Assembly: GCA_001599595.1 (NCBI GenBank) | Contig: BCHH01000007.1 | Span: 1,457,785 to 1,521,784 of the forward strand | Source: Beverwykella pulmonaria | Taxonomy: Eukaryota > Ascomycota > Dothideomycetes > Pleosporales > Melanommataceae | Direction: 5' to 3' | Length of the DNA: 64,000 bases | In this document: piece after piece, positions 9,706 to 22,959 of the stretch | Layout of the letters: every line of letters starts with the position of its first letter | Numbering within the stretch: position 1 is the stretch's first letter | Made by a program: the position numbers and the translations under genes | Notes under the pieces: model-generated | What the model was told of the DNA's origin: nothing | Databases searched by the model: none | Seen by the model: the letters and a program-made list of their open reading frames with translations, nothing else

Positions 9706-11659
9706 GGCGTCAACGGCCAGATGGGATCGCTTCGAGGGTGAGATACATGAACATGCGGCCAACTACCAAGAGCGGGTGCGGGAGAATAGGTATGCTGAGT
9801 GGGCGGGGCCGTGTGTCATAAATGGCGTTGCGGTATATCTGGGATTGCCTGTCCAAGGTCGCGCGAATTGGTGGCACGGTAATTACAAGTCTTTCATAAG
9901 GAAACGTTGAGAAGGCAATTGGCAAGGAATTGATGCGCTTATAGGCAGACAATGGGCGCAAAGGAAGAGACTGGCGAGAGAGCGACGGCTGGGTAAGCGT
10001 CTGTGGGACGGTTGTCGAGATCTTGACGAGGCAGGAGGTTGAACGGATCCGATAAAAGGCTGGGCCAAAGAGCGTGGTAGCAGCGGGGCTATAGCAGAGA
10101 AGAGAAACCGATATCAAACGAATGAACAGGACAATTGTCCCTGGGGGAAGGGGTTCCGCTGCAGATATGGATGCAAGAGAAAGAAGAAGAGTTGGACTGA
10201 AACGCTTGGAGAAACGACGATTGATGGGGTGGGTGACGCGCGAGGGTGCATGCAATCACGGCTATCCGCAGGGAGCGCACCGACGGATCCGCCTGGTGTG
10301 TGATTCGGTCGTGGCTCGGGCAGTAGTGTGGCCCCTAATTACCAGCCCAGCACGGTTAAAGCTAGCCCCATGCCGCGCTACCCAGGTGTGGGATGGCCCA
10401 AGTGGCCGAGTGGCGGGACTCGCAGCGAGCGCCCGTGGCGGTTTGAGACTGTGTTTGACGATATGGCGAGCATGGTCGCGTAGATACTTTTTTTCTATAT
10501 ATTAAGCGGGCGCCGGTGTATCGAAGCTGGAAGTTTGTTCTTACGCAGTCAGGAGGAGCAGGACGCTCTGCCTCAGGTTGCGCTCGAGGGGCGCAGGAGA
10601 TAGAGAGGAATATTACGAATGATCTGTTGGGTGCTTTCGCCCAAGGCCTGAGGGAGGATTGGCAGCGGAGGCCCGATCGCCGGGTGCAAGCCTCTCGGTA
10701 GGACCATCGCGTTCCGGCCCACTGTGATTCGCGCAGAGATGTGCCCGGCTCGAGTTCAACACCAGTTCGTCAGTATCGCAATTTCGACGTCTCCCAACGC
10801 GGCGCGCGCGCCAGCCAGAGCCCGCGACCACGGCCGCACCGCTCTGCGCGCCGGTGGTGACACGCCTGATATGGGTTGCCGAGAGACAGGCGGAGCCACA
10901 GGCGCACATGTCGCGTCTCGTCTCCGGCACCAGAAGGTCAGAAGGAATGACCAGGTGCACAGACACAGATACAGCCCCAGCGACATCGTGGCTGCACGCT
11001 TCCACGTCCGAGCAGAACCTGCAGAACCTGCAGAACCCAGCTAAGGGGGTAAGAGGGTCAAATTTGCCCTGCTGGACCCTCCTTTATCTGCCAGCACACC
11101 TCAGACACCCTTCCCAAAGACACTCCTAGACAGCCCTGTGATCTCCTTCGACGCGGGGACCTGCAGGCAAGTGCACAGACACAGGACTGTAGCAGCCAAT
11201 GCACTCAGGGCGCCGATCACGTCGCCTCGAACCATGAAGCGTGTCACCCGCACACTCAGTGAACGTCACGCGGCGGAATACGTTTTGGCAACGCGTAGGG
11301 AGGCAGGGCACTGAGGTGCAGGCAGCCCGCGACGATAAACAAACAGACGCGAGAATTTGCTCGCGGCTGAACGCCGGTGCAGGCTCTTTGTGCTCGTTCC
11401 TGCAGCGGGCGTCCCAAGCGTCCGAAGGAAGCTGCAAGCATGCCGTGGTTCGCCGTTTTTGTTTGACCGTTCGCGCCGTGACTCTTGCTGCCCCGCTTCT
11501 GGGCGCGCAGAATCTCCCCACCACGACAACACCACCATCGCGAGATCCATCGTCATCCCCCACCGGACCACGCCGACATTTCCTGTGCCTTCGAGACGGA
11601 TCATTCCGGACCGCCCCCCCCTGCAACAGTTATCTGCAGCTGCCGCCACGCTCATCATC
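9706..11659. other. divergent promoter region between the PH-domain gene and the coiled-coil gene
   Basis: About 1.95 kb with no supported gene. It should hold the promoters and 5' UTRs of both flanking genes, which point away from each other. A short direct repeat of CTGCAGAAC occurs near 11017-11038. Overlapping frames on both strands are low-complexity shadows. Confidence 0.5.
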
Positions 11660-12895
11660 ATGCCTCCAGATCTCAATAGTCTCCCACCTTCATCGCCCTC
11701 ACCATCCACCATGATTTCGACCGAGCATCCTGCACGCAACCTCTCCCATTCCCCACCGACACCACACACGCCGCCCCACTCGCTCGTAGCCGCTGCTGCC
11801 CTCAACGCCGGCATCCAGAATGAGGAGCGTCGCTCGTCTGCGGGCTCCATGCGCAGGGACGTCGAGCGTGCGCGCCGCCGATCCAGCATTCGCATGAACC
11901 TCAGCCTCAACGACCCAGCTCTCCCTGCGCCAGGCGAGCTGCAGCAAAGTCCCTCGTCAACGAGACTTATGTGGCCACGCAGCCCGCACCATGAGCGAGC
12001 CCCGAGCTTGGGCGAACTGCACCAAGAGCTCGAGTATGAACAGGAGGGTCAAGTGGTATGTGCCGACCTCTGCAAACGAGGTAATGTATATCGAGGAATA
12101 CTGCATACGCAATTCTGGTAAGAGGACAAAGAACCTACAACGTACCCTTCTACTTGCGTCTAGAGTCCCAGGAAAAGTTGGCAGAATATTCCTTGATATA
12201 TATCATCTCTTTTGGCAGGCGTAGAACAGAACAATGAGCTAACCGTCGTTAGAACCGCCTTCTGACAATGATCCGACAACAACAAGCTCAGATTGTCGCA
12301 CTCCAGAGTAACTCGCAGCACGCCTCCGCCGTAGACGACAGCACACCCACCTCCGAGCACTCCCTCTCACTCCCACAATCGCACCCTACTCAGCCAAACG
12401 TATCGCAAGCGCCAGCCAGCGCCGCCCAGCCGCGCTCTCGCTCCCCTTTCGGTCCTGCCAACCATGGAACCCCCAGCCGTCATTCCTCCATCGCAGATAG
12501 ATCCAGAGGCAGCAGCCACACCGGCTCGCCCGCCCTGCAGCCCATGTTGCGAGGCCTGTCCGGACCGCACGAGAGCAGCGAGTGGCTTCCCGGACCCGCA
12601 AGTTTCCCCTCGAGGGACGAGAGCACCTTTTACCAGGCAGAAACCCAGATGTTGACGCGGGAGAACCAGATGCTCAAGCTGAGGATACGCGAACTGGGTA
12701 AGTTGACCATCGCGGGAAATAGATACGAATATAGCTAATGTAGAAACAGAGCGCCAACTATCAAACCAAGACCCCACAAGCGCTATCACACATTCCCCCA
12801 TCATCGCCTCGAGTCTGCACACAAGTCCCTCGATCAGCCGGGAAGACACACCGCTAAACACTGAGAATGCGGAGGTCCCAAGGACTGGGACCTAG
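11660..12895 (+). CDS. fungal coiled-coil protein, function unknown
   Basis: Three exons (11660-12055, 12253-12697, 12750-12895) give about 328 residues. The start MPPDLNSLPPSSPSP opens a Ser/Pro-rich disordered region. MNLSLNDPALPAPGEL and WPRSPHHERAPSLGELHQEL look like conserved blocks. The first intron sits between EYEQEGQV and NRLLTMIRQQQAQI, so splicing restores one continuous heptad-like helix. A second helix (QMLTRENQMLKLRIRELERQL) spans the last intron. The end is Ser/Thr-rich. The continuity of both helices across introns supports the model. No enzyme motif is seen. It could be a scaffold or adaptor, but that is only inferred from shape. The first intron is long for this region (197 nt). 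Confidence 0.75.
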
Positions 12896-13727
12896 GAATA
12901 TCCTCAATTTCACTCCCACAGGCGTTCAGTTATGAAATTCAGAGTCATGCATTGGAGCTAGGCGTTTCCACATTCCAAACCACTCAGGAGGATGCAATCA
13001 AAGGTTCAACAGGGAGTTTCAGGAATGAATGGCAATAAGGCGTTGGCGGGTATGGAATGCTTCTTTGGGAGCACCATCTTCGAGCTACGAAGATAATTAT
13101 AGTTTGTAACCTTGCATTTCCACCTCATAGTATGATCGCAGTGAGTCGTGCCTTCGTGTCAATTATGTTGGATCATGACAATAAGTAGATCAAACATCAA
13201 GTTGCTTACTCTGGATAGCAGGTATATGAGCTCTTCCAGCCCATCAACATGAGCTTCACGGCCTATTCACCAGTCCTCCATACCAGGTTCCTACAACAGA
13301 CGCGAGCACCCTTGAGTACAATGGCACTACTGTAGGGAGGTTTGATCGAAGACTGCTTGACCAAGTAGCGATGTAAAATACATGTGTGGTAATAGGCCAT
13401 GGAAGAATATGTTTTGATTCCGACTTTGAGACCTTACTTATGAAAATAGGGACATGGCAGAAAGGAGAATGGAAGTATAATACACTATAAAATTCAACTA
13501 GTTATCCACATCCACAGCTTGTAGACCCGTGCATCTTTTCCAGCTCCGGTTACCCACACGCTCATGTCCAGCCAATTCCAAACGCCCGCAAATGTGTATC
13601 AAATAGGGAATTTCTAGAGAACAGCTCTACGAACCTCAACTGGCCCATTCATCCCAGCACGATCATATCCGCAACTTCAAAGAAACGGATCAGGGACCAG
13701 AAAATGGACGCCCATGAAAGAGGAGCT
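12896..13727. other. 3' flanks of two convergent genes
   Basis: Lies between the stops of the coiled-coil gene (+) and SEC62 (-). Probably 3' UTRs and spacer. No coding frame or RNA gene seen. Confidence 0.5.
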
Positions 13728-14999
13728 CTACTCGTCGTCCACTTCTTCGACCGTGGCGTGTTTACGCTGCACGACGTTTCCGGACTGTGTGGCGTCGGAG
13801 CCAGTGGGCTGGGGAGCCGATGTGGTGGGTTCAGCCGCCGCGGAGACGGGAGAGGCTGGGATCGAGTCTGGTGTTGGTGCACCCTTTTTGGTCTTGGTGG
13901 GGTGGGCGTGGCCATGAGCGTGTTTGGCGGCTTTGGCGGCCTTCTTTTCCTTTTTGGCGAGCTTCTTTTGCTTGATGTCTTCGGCGGTCTGGGATGCGTA
14001 TTAGAAAGGGGGCTTGCTAAAAAGTTGGAATTGGGAACATACCTCCTGCCATGCGCCCCAGGGCCGGAAAGAATCGAAGAAGCCAACGTCCTCGAACAGG
14101 TTCGGATACAGCCAGAATCCAGGCGGAACCGCGAACATAGTGATAATAAAGAGGATCAGCCGGAAGATGGCCATGGCGAAGAAGAGCCCAATGAGGCCGA
14201 GCATCCCCATGCTAAGGTACCACACACCCTGTCTCATGAACAGCGGCCAGAGAGGGAACAACACAACCGCAATGACAAGGAGCAGCGCGCCACCAGCGTA
14301 CAGCTTCATTTTCCACTGCGAGCCCTCGTACAGCCATATATAGTAGTGCTCATCGCCAGCTTCCTGGTGCTGCTGGATGCGGACAGTCCACAAGCCCTTG
14401 ACGCGCTTGGGTTTGGCATGGTTATGACCTTCATGACCGTGGCCGTCGTCGGCTTTGTCTACGCGGAGGGCCAGCATGGAGAGCGGGAGGAGCTTGAACG
14501 TGTTCTCGGCGGAGACGCGGTCTTTGACCTCGGGAAGGAGAGGGTTCTTCGAGCGGGCTTTTTCGTAGGCGGGAGACTGGAGAGCGCGGATAGCACGTTT
14601 GACTACATTCAAATATAGTTAAATATATGCTTGAGCGTTTCGAGTCCATATGCGCATACCTCTAAACATGTCCTTCCGCTTCTCGTCCAAAATGACAGTC
14701 CGCGGTTTCAGCTCCTGTGACTTCAAGAAGTTCGCGACCGCCAGCGCAGCGGGATTTGGAGGGCCAGGTTGAATTGGTTGCTGCTGCTGCTGGGCCTGCT
14801 GCTGCTGTTGCGCCCGGAGTTGCGCCTGGTGGTTCTGAATTGCTTGTGCTTTGAGTTCCTCAATGTATTGCTGGACAGTGAGGCCGCGTTTTTCTGCTTC
14901 GGCAGCGAGCTGTCTTTGCATCTGTTGGATTTGTTCGGGGGTGGGCTGGCCTTGCGGGGGACCGCCGGGCGGGCCCTGAGGCGGGCCTTGTGTGTTCAT
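13728..14999 (-). CDS. SEC62: protein translocation subunit Sec62
   Basis: ER membrane subunit of the Sec62/Sec63 complex, which helps post-translational import of secretory proteins through Sec61. Three exons (14999-14660, 14602-14043, 13988-13728) give about 386 residues. The N-terminus is Gly/Pro/Gln-rich. The cytosolic core follows (VANFLKSQELKPRTVILDEK, then MFRVKRAIRALQSPAY across the first intron). Two membrane helices lie at about residues 214-235 and 241-271, then GFWLYPNLFEDVGFFDSFRP. The last exon adds a Lys-rich stretch (KQKKLAKKEKKAAKAAK) and an acidic end EEVDDE. The two helices and flanking motifs are diagnostic. The ATG at 14999 is the first in frame with the conserved part that has a normal leader. 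Confidence 0.93.
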
Positions 15000-17763
15000 G
15001 GCGGCGAGTAAAAGAAAAGTGAACGCGGTGCTAGTGTTTAGCAGTGCTGGTGGTATTAGTGAATAGTGGGGGGCGTCAATGCGGTGAAAATACAGGCGCA
15101 AGTAACAGGGCGAATTTATTGTCCGCTACGTGGTGAAGCCACATCGACATCACCGAATACAGGCTACGGAATCGGAACAGCATTAATCCACTAGCGTGAT
15201 GGCACGTGATGACGCTAACAATCTGTCAAAAAAAAAAACCCCTTCAACTCGCAGCGAAAACCTCGCAACATCTATCTACAAAAAGTCAAACCCTCTTTGG
15301 CTGTCTGATCGAGCGCAGCAATAACACCTTTGCAATATCCGCACCGTTTGCATGGTATTCACGATGGTTTGCCTCACACCCCCCTCTTCTCAGCTCACTG
15401 CTGACGTTAACAGCTCTATTGTTGCGCCATGGCCTGATTGACTGACTCTGTGGTTATTGTCTGCCAGCGTTGAAGTGCGATCTCCCCAAGAAGCGCCTCA
15501 CTGTGGCGACCTCTCTGCGGCATGGCTTGCGGGGTGACCTTGCCATCTGGAGAGGCGTCTGATCTCCTGGGCTTAAACCGGGTCACTAATGTACAGTGCC
15601 GAGTCGTAGCAAACTTCTTTTTTCCTCTCCAGTCGATCCAGCTCTGGTCCAGTGGGTTTGAACCAGGTTGTTCATGACCAATTTCCCCGGCGCTTGGAAA
15701 CTCCAACAATCCGTGCCTCTTCCTCGATCCATCGCGCAGGAACTGCGCTCAGCGGGCCTCCCGATCCCGTTTTCTTCTTGGGGAACTCGAGCGGCGACCT
15801 GTCTTTTGCAAACTTTGTGATGCATCCTTCACCAACACTCTGGCCCTTACCTTCCTTTCTTCGGACTGGAACGATGGTATAGGCCTATTTTGGTGTGAAG
15901 GAGAGGAACGACCTTTTACTCAACGCGGTACTCTCGCCTCCGGGTTTGGGTTCAGTGTTCCATCAATCTAGGTCTACATGCTGTAGTTGATATCGCCGTT
16001 TGGCTATGGGTTTCGTAGGGGGCCTTTCTCCAACTCTAAATCAATTCGATACACAATTCCAAGGCAGCGAGCGGCGCACTGCTGAAACACTGCATAGTAA
16101 AATACCACTCGCCCACTAGGCGCATGGTATTCATGACTTGATGATTCGCCTGTCGACGGATTGCGTTCATGTTCCAACCCCGACATTTGTCAAGGACGGT
16201 AAGCATACGGCGCTGCCCTAGAGCTGCCCATGTGCCTCGCTGCATACAGAGGGTCGGGGAGCAGCGAGGCGTTAATCTAGCCTAAACTCCCCGACCGTTC
16301 ACAATGGATTCGGCCTGTCAGAGGCGCTGCAGGAGGCCAAAATTAGGGAAGATGCCTGTCGGGATCCCGACATGCGGACATGAAGTAATAAATGGCGGAC
16401 GGTGAGCACGCGGTGGTAAACGCGGCTGGCTTTCAACTCTGTACCTATGCATGTGTGGTGTGGTGCTCTATGTACGCAGAGATTGATAGAGATTGGGATG
16501 CGCAGCTGGACGGTCGAGGCGGCCATAAATCAGGCCGTGTGTCCCACGGTGGCTTCCAAGGTTTTGGCGATCAACCGTTGAGTGGAAGCTTGGGGCGTGA
16601 TGAGAAGGATGACTGCAAGCCACCACTCGCCCAGCTGGAGGCTTTCGTACCGCTTTCTCACCTGTTTCGCCCAACCCTGGCGGGCGCTGCTGCAGTGTGC
16701 GCGCGTTTCGGCCGGCGGCAGGTCCATAACACGTACGTGGTCGTGTAGTCTCGTGTGCTCATCGTTAATCCAGCACGCAGCGAGCCTCTCCGCAGGCGCT
16801 GTGAAAGGTTTTCCCAGCAGAAAGCCGTGCCATCCTCGATCGGCATCCACAGACCCCTGCGGGCCCGGTTTTTGCTCAGGGTTGAAGAGTCGTTCGACGG
16901 GGCTTGTTCCTACGGCGCGCGACCAAAGCGGCGCTAACTTGATTCTCCGCCTCATCGCTTGTGCACCTCGTCATCTAACAGCCTGCCTATCCCGCTCTCA
17001 AGAACCAACCCACGCTGCCCTCCCTCGCACCTCCACACAGCTCGCCGTGTCTGCGCTGCATTGCGCTGCTGAGCTTCGTTTGAAGACGACAGTCCCGAGC
17101 GAGCCCGCGGCTGCGCCTCCTTGCACGCTGTCCTGCACCACATCGACCTGTCACTCCTCCGAGCCCGCCGCCGTCGTACACCGTGCCCACATCAACCCGC
17201 GCCCCGTTTCGCGCCCTCAAGGCAGACGAATTAATATCGAGTGAGTGTTTTGCCCTGTGGCGGCAGCACCGAGTGTGTAAAGGCCACGCCAACGACTGGG
17301 TGCCGACGCTGCCTCACCGATTTAGCACACATTTTACGGCCCGCCCTTGCTTCCCAGACGTCCCCCCTCGCCGTTGAACACCCCCATCCACCATCGACCC
17401 CTGCTATCCCCCGCCCCCAGGCTTCACGCACCCAGCTCCACCCTTCACATCCATCCCCAAGTTGCCTCTTGGACGGTTCATCTTGGTGGTGCTGCGACCA
17501 ACCGACCGCCGCGACGCCTGCTTGATTCTTGCCGGGGTTTTCTTGCTGGTGTCAAACCAGTACGGGGACGCCCGGTGCTAGGAGTGTGAGCCACGAACAA
17601 AAAGAAATGTCATGTGTAGGAGGCGGGCGACGACTTCGCAAAGGCATTGGCACCCGCCGGTCTTGGTGAACGTGCTCTTTGACGAGTTGACTCGCACGAG
17701 CGACACTCACAGCGCTCTCAGATAACACAGCACCTCTGTATTACTCCCATAGACTTGTCCACC
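15000..17763. other. long non-coding region and 5' leader ahead of the OGT-like gene
   Basis: 2.76 kb with no gene I can support. The left part contains the SEC62 promoter. The right part, from about 17000, is C-rich and is likely the 5' UTR of the OGT-like gene. A GTGAGT at about 17240 could be the donor of a UTR intron. A 48-codon frame at about 15675-15821 and a minus-strand frame at 16530-16955 show no family features. Confidence 0.45.
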
Positions 17764-20700
17764 ATGACGATGGTCCGGCAGCACCACCCGCAACCGCAGC
17801 CGCCGCTGTTCTCCCCGCTTGGATCCTACCAACATCCTCCTCCAACATCACCGTCCAATCCACTACTGCAAAATGCACCGGCATACGAGCAGAGGACCCT
17901 AGCTCCACAACCACTCCCACAACGATATGCCCATCCGCTCTCTCGGCACAACTCATACCACTCCCAGTCTTCAGAGCATGGCCACGAACGAGCAAAACCG
18001 CCCGAGCATATGCTTCGGCGTAAGACACCAAATGGCATATTGGCAGCGGCTTACGACGGGACGTCCGTGGAAGAGACGGATAAACCGCACGCAACTAAGC
18101 ACATACTATTGCCCGTGACAGCCGAATCCAACATTCCCTATGGGCTCAGGCAAGAACTTCCGCTCAGGTCCCCAGCTCTCAACGAGTTCAGTCACGTGAA
18201 GCAGGACGGCACTCCAGAGTGGAGTCCCAGCTTGTATTTCGAGACGGGTTCTGGACGAGGGCATGCAGGTAGTCAGCCTACTTTGCCTCAGATTGACTCG
18301 ATGTTGAATCAAATGCCACCCCTCCAATCGCCATTCCAGTATCAGATGTATGGGCATACATTTTGTGGGGCTTTTGAACCCACTTTGCAAAGTCCACTGG
18401 GGCCCACTGTTTCGAACGATCAGGGACCGTTTGGGCCATACTGGCATGACGGTACCTTCATACCATACAGGCCTGCCGCTCTACGGGATCCGCGGTATTA
18501 CTCGCACCATGGTTCTCATTGGAACACCCCTCAGCAGAATGGATACATTGCGAAGGGCATGAATGACTGGCACCCATATACTAACACCGCAATTACACCT
18601 ATCAATAACCTCCAGCACAATCACTATCAACTACATCAAGCTCCGAACACATATAACAATATAGGAAGACCAGCTATCGAGTATCCCATAGCATATCAGC
18701 AACCACATCCTCACAATCATTCATTAGAGTATCAAAACCAGTCGTCCTTAGCACAGTTAAACCAACGCCCGCACCCGGATTTCTCCCTGTCTTCTTCTGG
18801 TCAAACCACACCAATCCAAGACCACACCCCCATTATTACTCCCCTGGCCGAATTCGGGCCTCAGTCCAATAATGCCCAGACGAGAGAGAGAGTCTTTGCA
18901 TGGGCTCACACAGTATATGTTGACTTGCTAAAATATCTGCAGTCAACGCGGAAGAACAGTACCCAACACAGTTCAAATGGCCAACAACATCCTGCTCGGC
19001 CCCATATCTACCCTAAACCTCCTCGTCAACCTGGTGCAAACTTCTCCAATTCGTCCAACAACAAAAACAACAATCCTCCTTTTGAGCGGCACAATTCGTT
19101 CCCCCCTGTGCCGAAACACCCATCACCGACACACGATGCTCACGGGCCGTCTCCATCGCATGGAGATGCATTTTATAGAGCCCCTGACTCTACCCATCAC
19201 CGCTCATCTTCGATGTGGTCACTTGGTACCGCGAATTCAAGGGATGTCACCATGCATAGACAATCTTGGCAACCGTTCCCGCCTCAGCAGTTTACGAATA
19301 ATCCTCATTCACTACACGCACCTACCCAGGCAATGGAACCTATCCGTCCTTTACGTCGAATGTCTGGGACTTCTGTTGCAAGTGCCCACCAAAGCCTGCG
19401 CCACGAACCGCCAAGTATGACCGCAGCTTCTGCATTGGATGCGATCACGAAGCATTGCGAAGAGAGCAAGTGGAATTGGATCGATGGCATGCTCTTGGGT
19501 GGTTGTCTTGCATATGCTTTGGGCGATTATCAAAAAGCTCAGGATTGGTACAAACATATTCTGACACTGGACAAAGAGTAAGTATCATACCTACGCACTC
19601 ATTGTATACAACTAACGTATCAAAGTCATGTTGAAGCAACATCTAATCTCGCGGCCACCCTGCTTGCTTTACAGCAAAAGAGAGAGGCTGAACAAAACTG
19701 GAGACGGGCTGTCAAACTCCGACCTAGCTACTTCGAAGCCGTTGAGCACCTCATCGGTTTGCTGTGCAGTGATCAACGGGGACAAGAGGCAGTCCAGGTT
19801 ATTGAGGAAGTGGAACGCTCGTTGAAATTCGTCAAGAAAGGAGATATCCTCAGAAATGCTGACCTCCAGAGTGAACGCTCCACGTCCTCGGTGAGCCAGT
19901 CACCAAGCCTTTCGGAAGCATCGGATAAGCCGGTTTTCGAATTCGACGGGGAAAACGAGTCGGTCTTCAAGGATCTTGATGAGCTTCCAGGATCTGACCA
20001 GCCAGGCTTCGGATCGAGTGGATACGCTATACCCGGATCCGACAACGGCCGCATACTTGCTCTAGTCCATGCAAAGGGCAATATGCTGTACGCTCTTGGC
20101 GATAATTCTGGCGCTGCCAAAGCATTTGAAAATGCCGTTCTCATTGGCGCTGGGCTTCAAATTCAAGGGATCGGCGCGCTCATCAAGCACATCCTTGCCG
20201 TTGTTGGTTACGATGCAGCGGAACGGTCCCCGGGTGGCCGCCGCATTCCTCCTTCAACTGATCCCATTCTGCTCCACCCTGAAGCGGCTGTGAAGACGAA
20301 AAATTTGTGCTTCCCACCTCATGGCGAGCTGCCCGGACTCAAGTATGTCCCAAGCGAGGGCATGGCCAGAAAAGCTGCTATTTCTACCACGAGCAACTCG
20401 CTTCTTTCACTGGCAAAGATCTTCCAAGATGGCATGGCTACGAATTCGCCAAAGGCCACGGCCTATCAAACCACGTATGGCGTGAGGGAGATTCTTGCTT
20501 TGTACTACCTATCGTTGTCCTTACAGTCAAGTCCATCAACGGCAAACAATGTAGGCATCCTCCTCGCTGGTGTCCAACAGTCTGCGCCTTCAAAACATGT
20601 CCCGGTATCGAATCCGATTCTCAAGCCTCAGATCCCTGGGCTGGTGCCTGGCAGCGGCATCGCTCTCGCCCTTGCCTACTATAACTACGGACTCCTCCTA

Positions 20701-22959
20701 GATTCTCGTCATGCGCATCTTTATACTAATCTCGGGAGCCTGTTGAAGGACATTGGCCAGTTGGATGTTGCTATTCAAATGTACGAGCAGGCAGTATCAT
20801 GCGACAAGAATTTTGATATTGCTCTAGCCAACCTTGCGAACGCGGTCAAGGATAAAGGACGCATTAGTGACGCCATCCTTTACTACAAGCGAGCTGTGAA
20901 AGCAAGTCCGGAGTTTGCCGAAGCAGTATGCGGACTTGCCAATGCCTTGAACTCAGTTTGCGGGTGGAATGGAAGAGGTGGGATTGCTAACGATGGTGGT
21001 TCTCGGGATCGCTGGCATGTTGATGAAAAAGGCATGCTTTTGGATGCAAGAATACCAGGGGCTTCAAGCTCCGGCTGGGTCCAGAAGGTTGTGCAGTTGG
21101 TTGAGAAGCAACTCGCCGATGGTGAAGACTGGGGACGAGGAATTATGGACGAACAATTCATCCAGGATGTCATCCGACCACTCGCCCTCGAGGGAACCCC
21201 GCGCGACGTCAAGGAGAAACAGCAATGTATGAAGAACGTTCTTGTCCAGTGGCAAGGCAAGAAGTGGGAGGGTGCCCGACTCGTTCGTCTCGTCGAGCGT
21301 GCCATCAAAAGGATTACTTGGCAATGGTATCAGGACAGATACATTACTGGTGGCCAACGACGGCCGTCTGGAAGCTACAGGAGACCACAGCTTCCATCTG
21401 CGCTAACAGTCCCTGCAGCCCCCACTGTCCTACCGTTTCACACCTTTACTTGTCCCATGTCCGCTAAGCAGATCCGTCTAATCTCTCAACGAAATGGCCT
21501 TCGGATATCTTGCTCGACTCTGCGAGCCCCATGGTTGCCGGCAAATGTCTATGCTCCTCCCGCCCCTCCACATCCGCACTTGAGAGTTGGATACGTATCG
21601 TCTGACTTCAACAATCATCCGCTTGCGCATTTGATGCAGTCGGTGTTCGGATTCCACAATCCCTCCCGCGTCAAGGCGTACTGTTACGCTACAACAGCTA
21701 GTGATGGATCTATTCATCGCCAACAGATTGAGAGAGAAGCACCAGTCTTCTACGATTCCAGCAGTTGGTCCGCAGAACGCCTCGTAAGCCAGATCATCAA
21801 CGATGGGATCCATATTCTCATCAATCTGAACGGCTACACGCGTGGTGCGCGAAATGAGGTGTTTGCGGCGCGACCGGCCCCGATTCAGATGTCGTTTATG
21901 GGATTTGCCGGTACTCTTGGCGCTGAGTGGTGCGATTACCTCCTTGCAGATGACACCGCTGTCCCACCAGATACACTCCGGAGCTGGCGACGCAACATTG
22001 ACATGGAAGACCAACTTGTAGATGAGAATAGTGGTGGCACCGACGACAATTGGATCTATGGCGAGAACATCATCTTTTGTCGCGATACGTTCTTCTGCTG
22101 TGACCACCGACAAAGTGCCCCTGATTCGCAAGGCAGACAACTCAATTGGGATGAGGAACAGCACAGGAGATGGGTCATGCGGAAGGAGATTTTCCCCAAG
22201 CTACCTGACGACGCCATCATCCTGGGTAATTTCAACCAGCTGTACAAGGTGAGCATCTCAATGTCCCTATGTACAACAAAGCTAACAAGATTCCAGATCG
22301 AACCAACGACATTCCGTACGTGGTTGCGAATTCTCCAACGCCTTCCGAAAGCAGTCCTCTGGCTCCTCCGCTTTCCCGACCTCGGCGAAACAAACCTCAA
22401 GCAAACGGCACTCAACTGGGCTGGCAAGGAAGTCGCCTCCCGCATCCTTTTCACTGATGTCGCCCAAAAACACCAGCACATTGCCCGCGCCCGTGTTTGC
22501 GACCTTTTCCTCGACACACCAGAGTGTAATGCGCACACCACTGCGGCAGACGTCCTATGGTCCGGCACACCTCTGTTGACCCTACCACGATACAAGTACA
22601 AGATGTGTTCACGCATGGCTGCGTCCATCCTCAAAGGCGCCCTGCCCAAATCTGAAGACGGCAAACAGGCCGCGAAAGACCTCATCGCGGCCGACGAGGA
22701 AGATTATGAAGAAAAGGCCGTAAGACTCGCAAGCGACTGCGTGTATCGCGACTATCGGGCCACGGGACGGCTGAGCGAGTTAAGAAAGCTCCTATATGAG
22801 AGTCGCTGGACCAGCGCGCTGTTTGACACCAGGAGGTGGGTTAGAGATTTAGAAGATAGCTATGAGATTGCGTGGCGCAAGTGGGAGAAGGGTGAGGGTG
22901 GTGATATTTGGTTGCAGCATGCACAGCCGTCTGTGCCAGTGCCAGTGGGTTCTTCGTGA
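17764..22959 (+). CDS. UDP-GlcNAc:peptide O-GlcNAc transferase-like protein (TPR + GT41)
   Basis: Nucleocytoplasmic GT41 glycosyltransferase that would attach N-acetylglucosamine to Ser/Thr. Exons 17764-19577, 19626-22248 and 22297-22959 give about 1699 residues. The first 550 residues are Gln/His/Pro-rich and disordered. TPR units follow (around 560-680 and again around 870-970, for example HLYTNLGSLLKDIGQLDVAI). The catalytic region begins at LRVGYVSSDFNNHPLAHLM, with His1269 matching the conserved OGT histidine. It continues with HILINLNGYTRGARNE, FNQLYK (Lys1479) and LDTPECNAHTTAADVLWSGTP (Asp1552). The spacer between the two GT halves is much shorter than in animals. The last intron falls exactly after the Lys1479 codon and is 48 nt without an in-frame stop. 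The ATG at 17764 is the first in frame. Family assignment is secure, activity untested. Confidence 0.93.

Noticed and set aside
10395..10450. tRNA-Leu/Ser-like start (AAGTGGCCGAGTGG)
   Set aside because: The A-box-like part is present but there is no anticodon arm, no B-box GTTCGA and no closing acceptor stem.
15675..15821. 48-codon plus-strand frame (MTNFPGAWKLQQSV...)
   Set aside because: Looks protein-like at first, but it has no domain, no splice extension and no conserved feature I can point to.
16530..16955. 141-codon minus-strand frame in the OGT leader region
   Set aside because: No family motif, no splice partners, odd composition. It lies in a likely UTR or promoter region.
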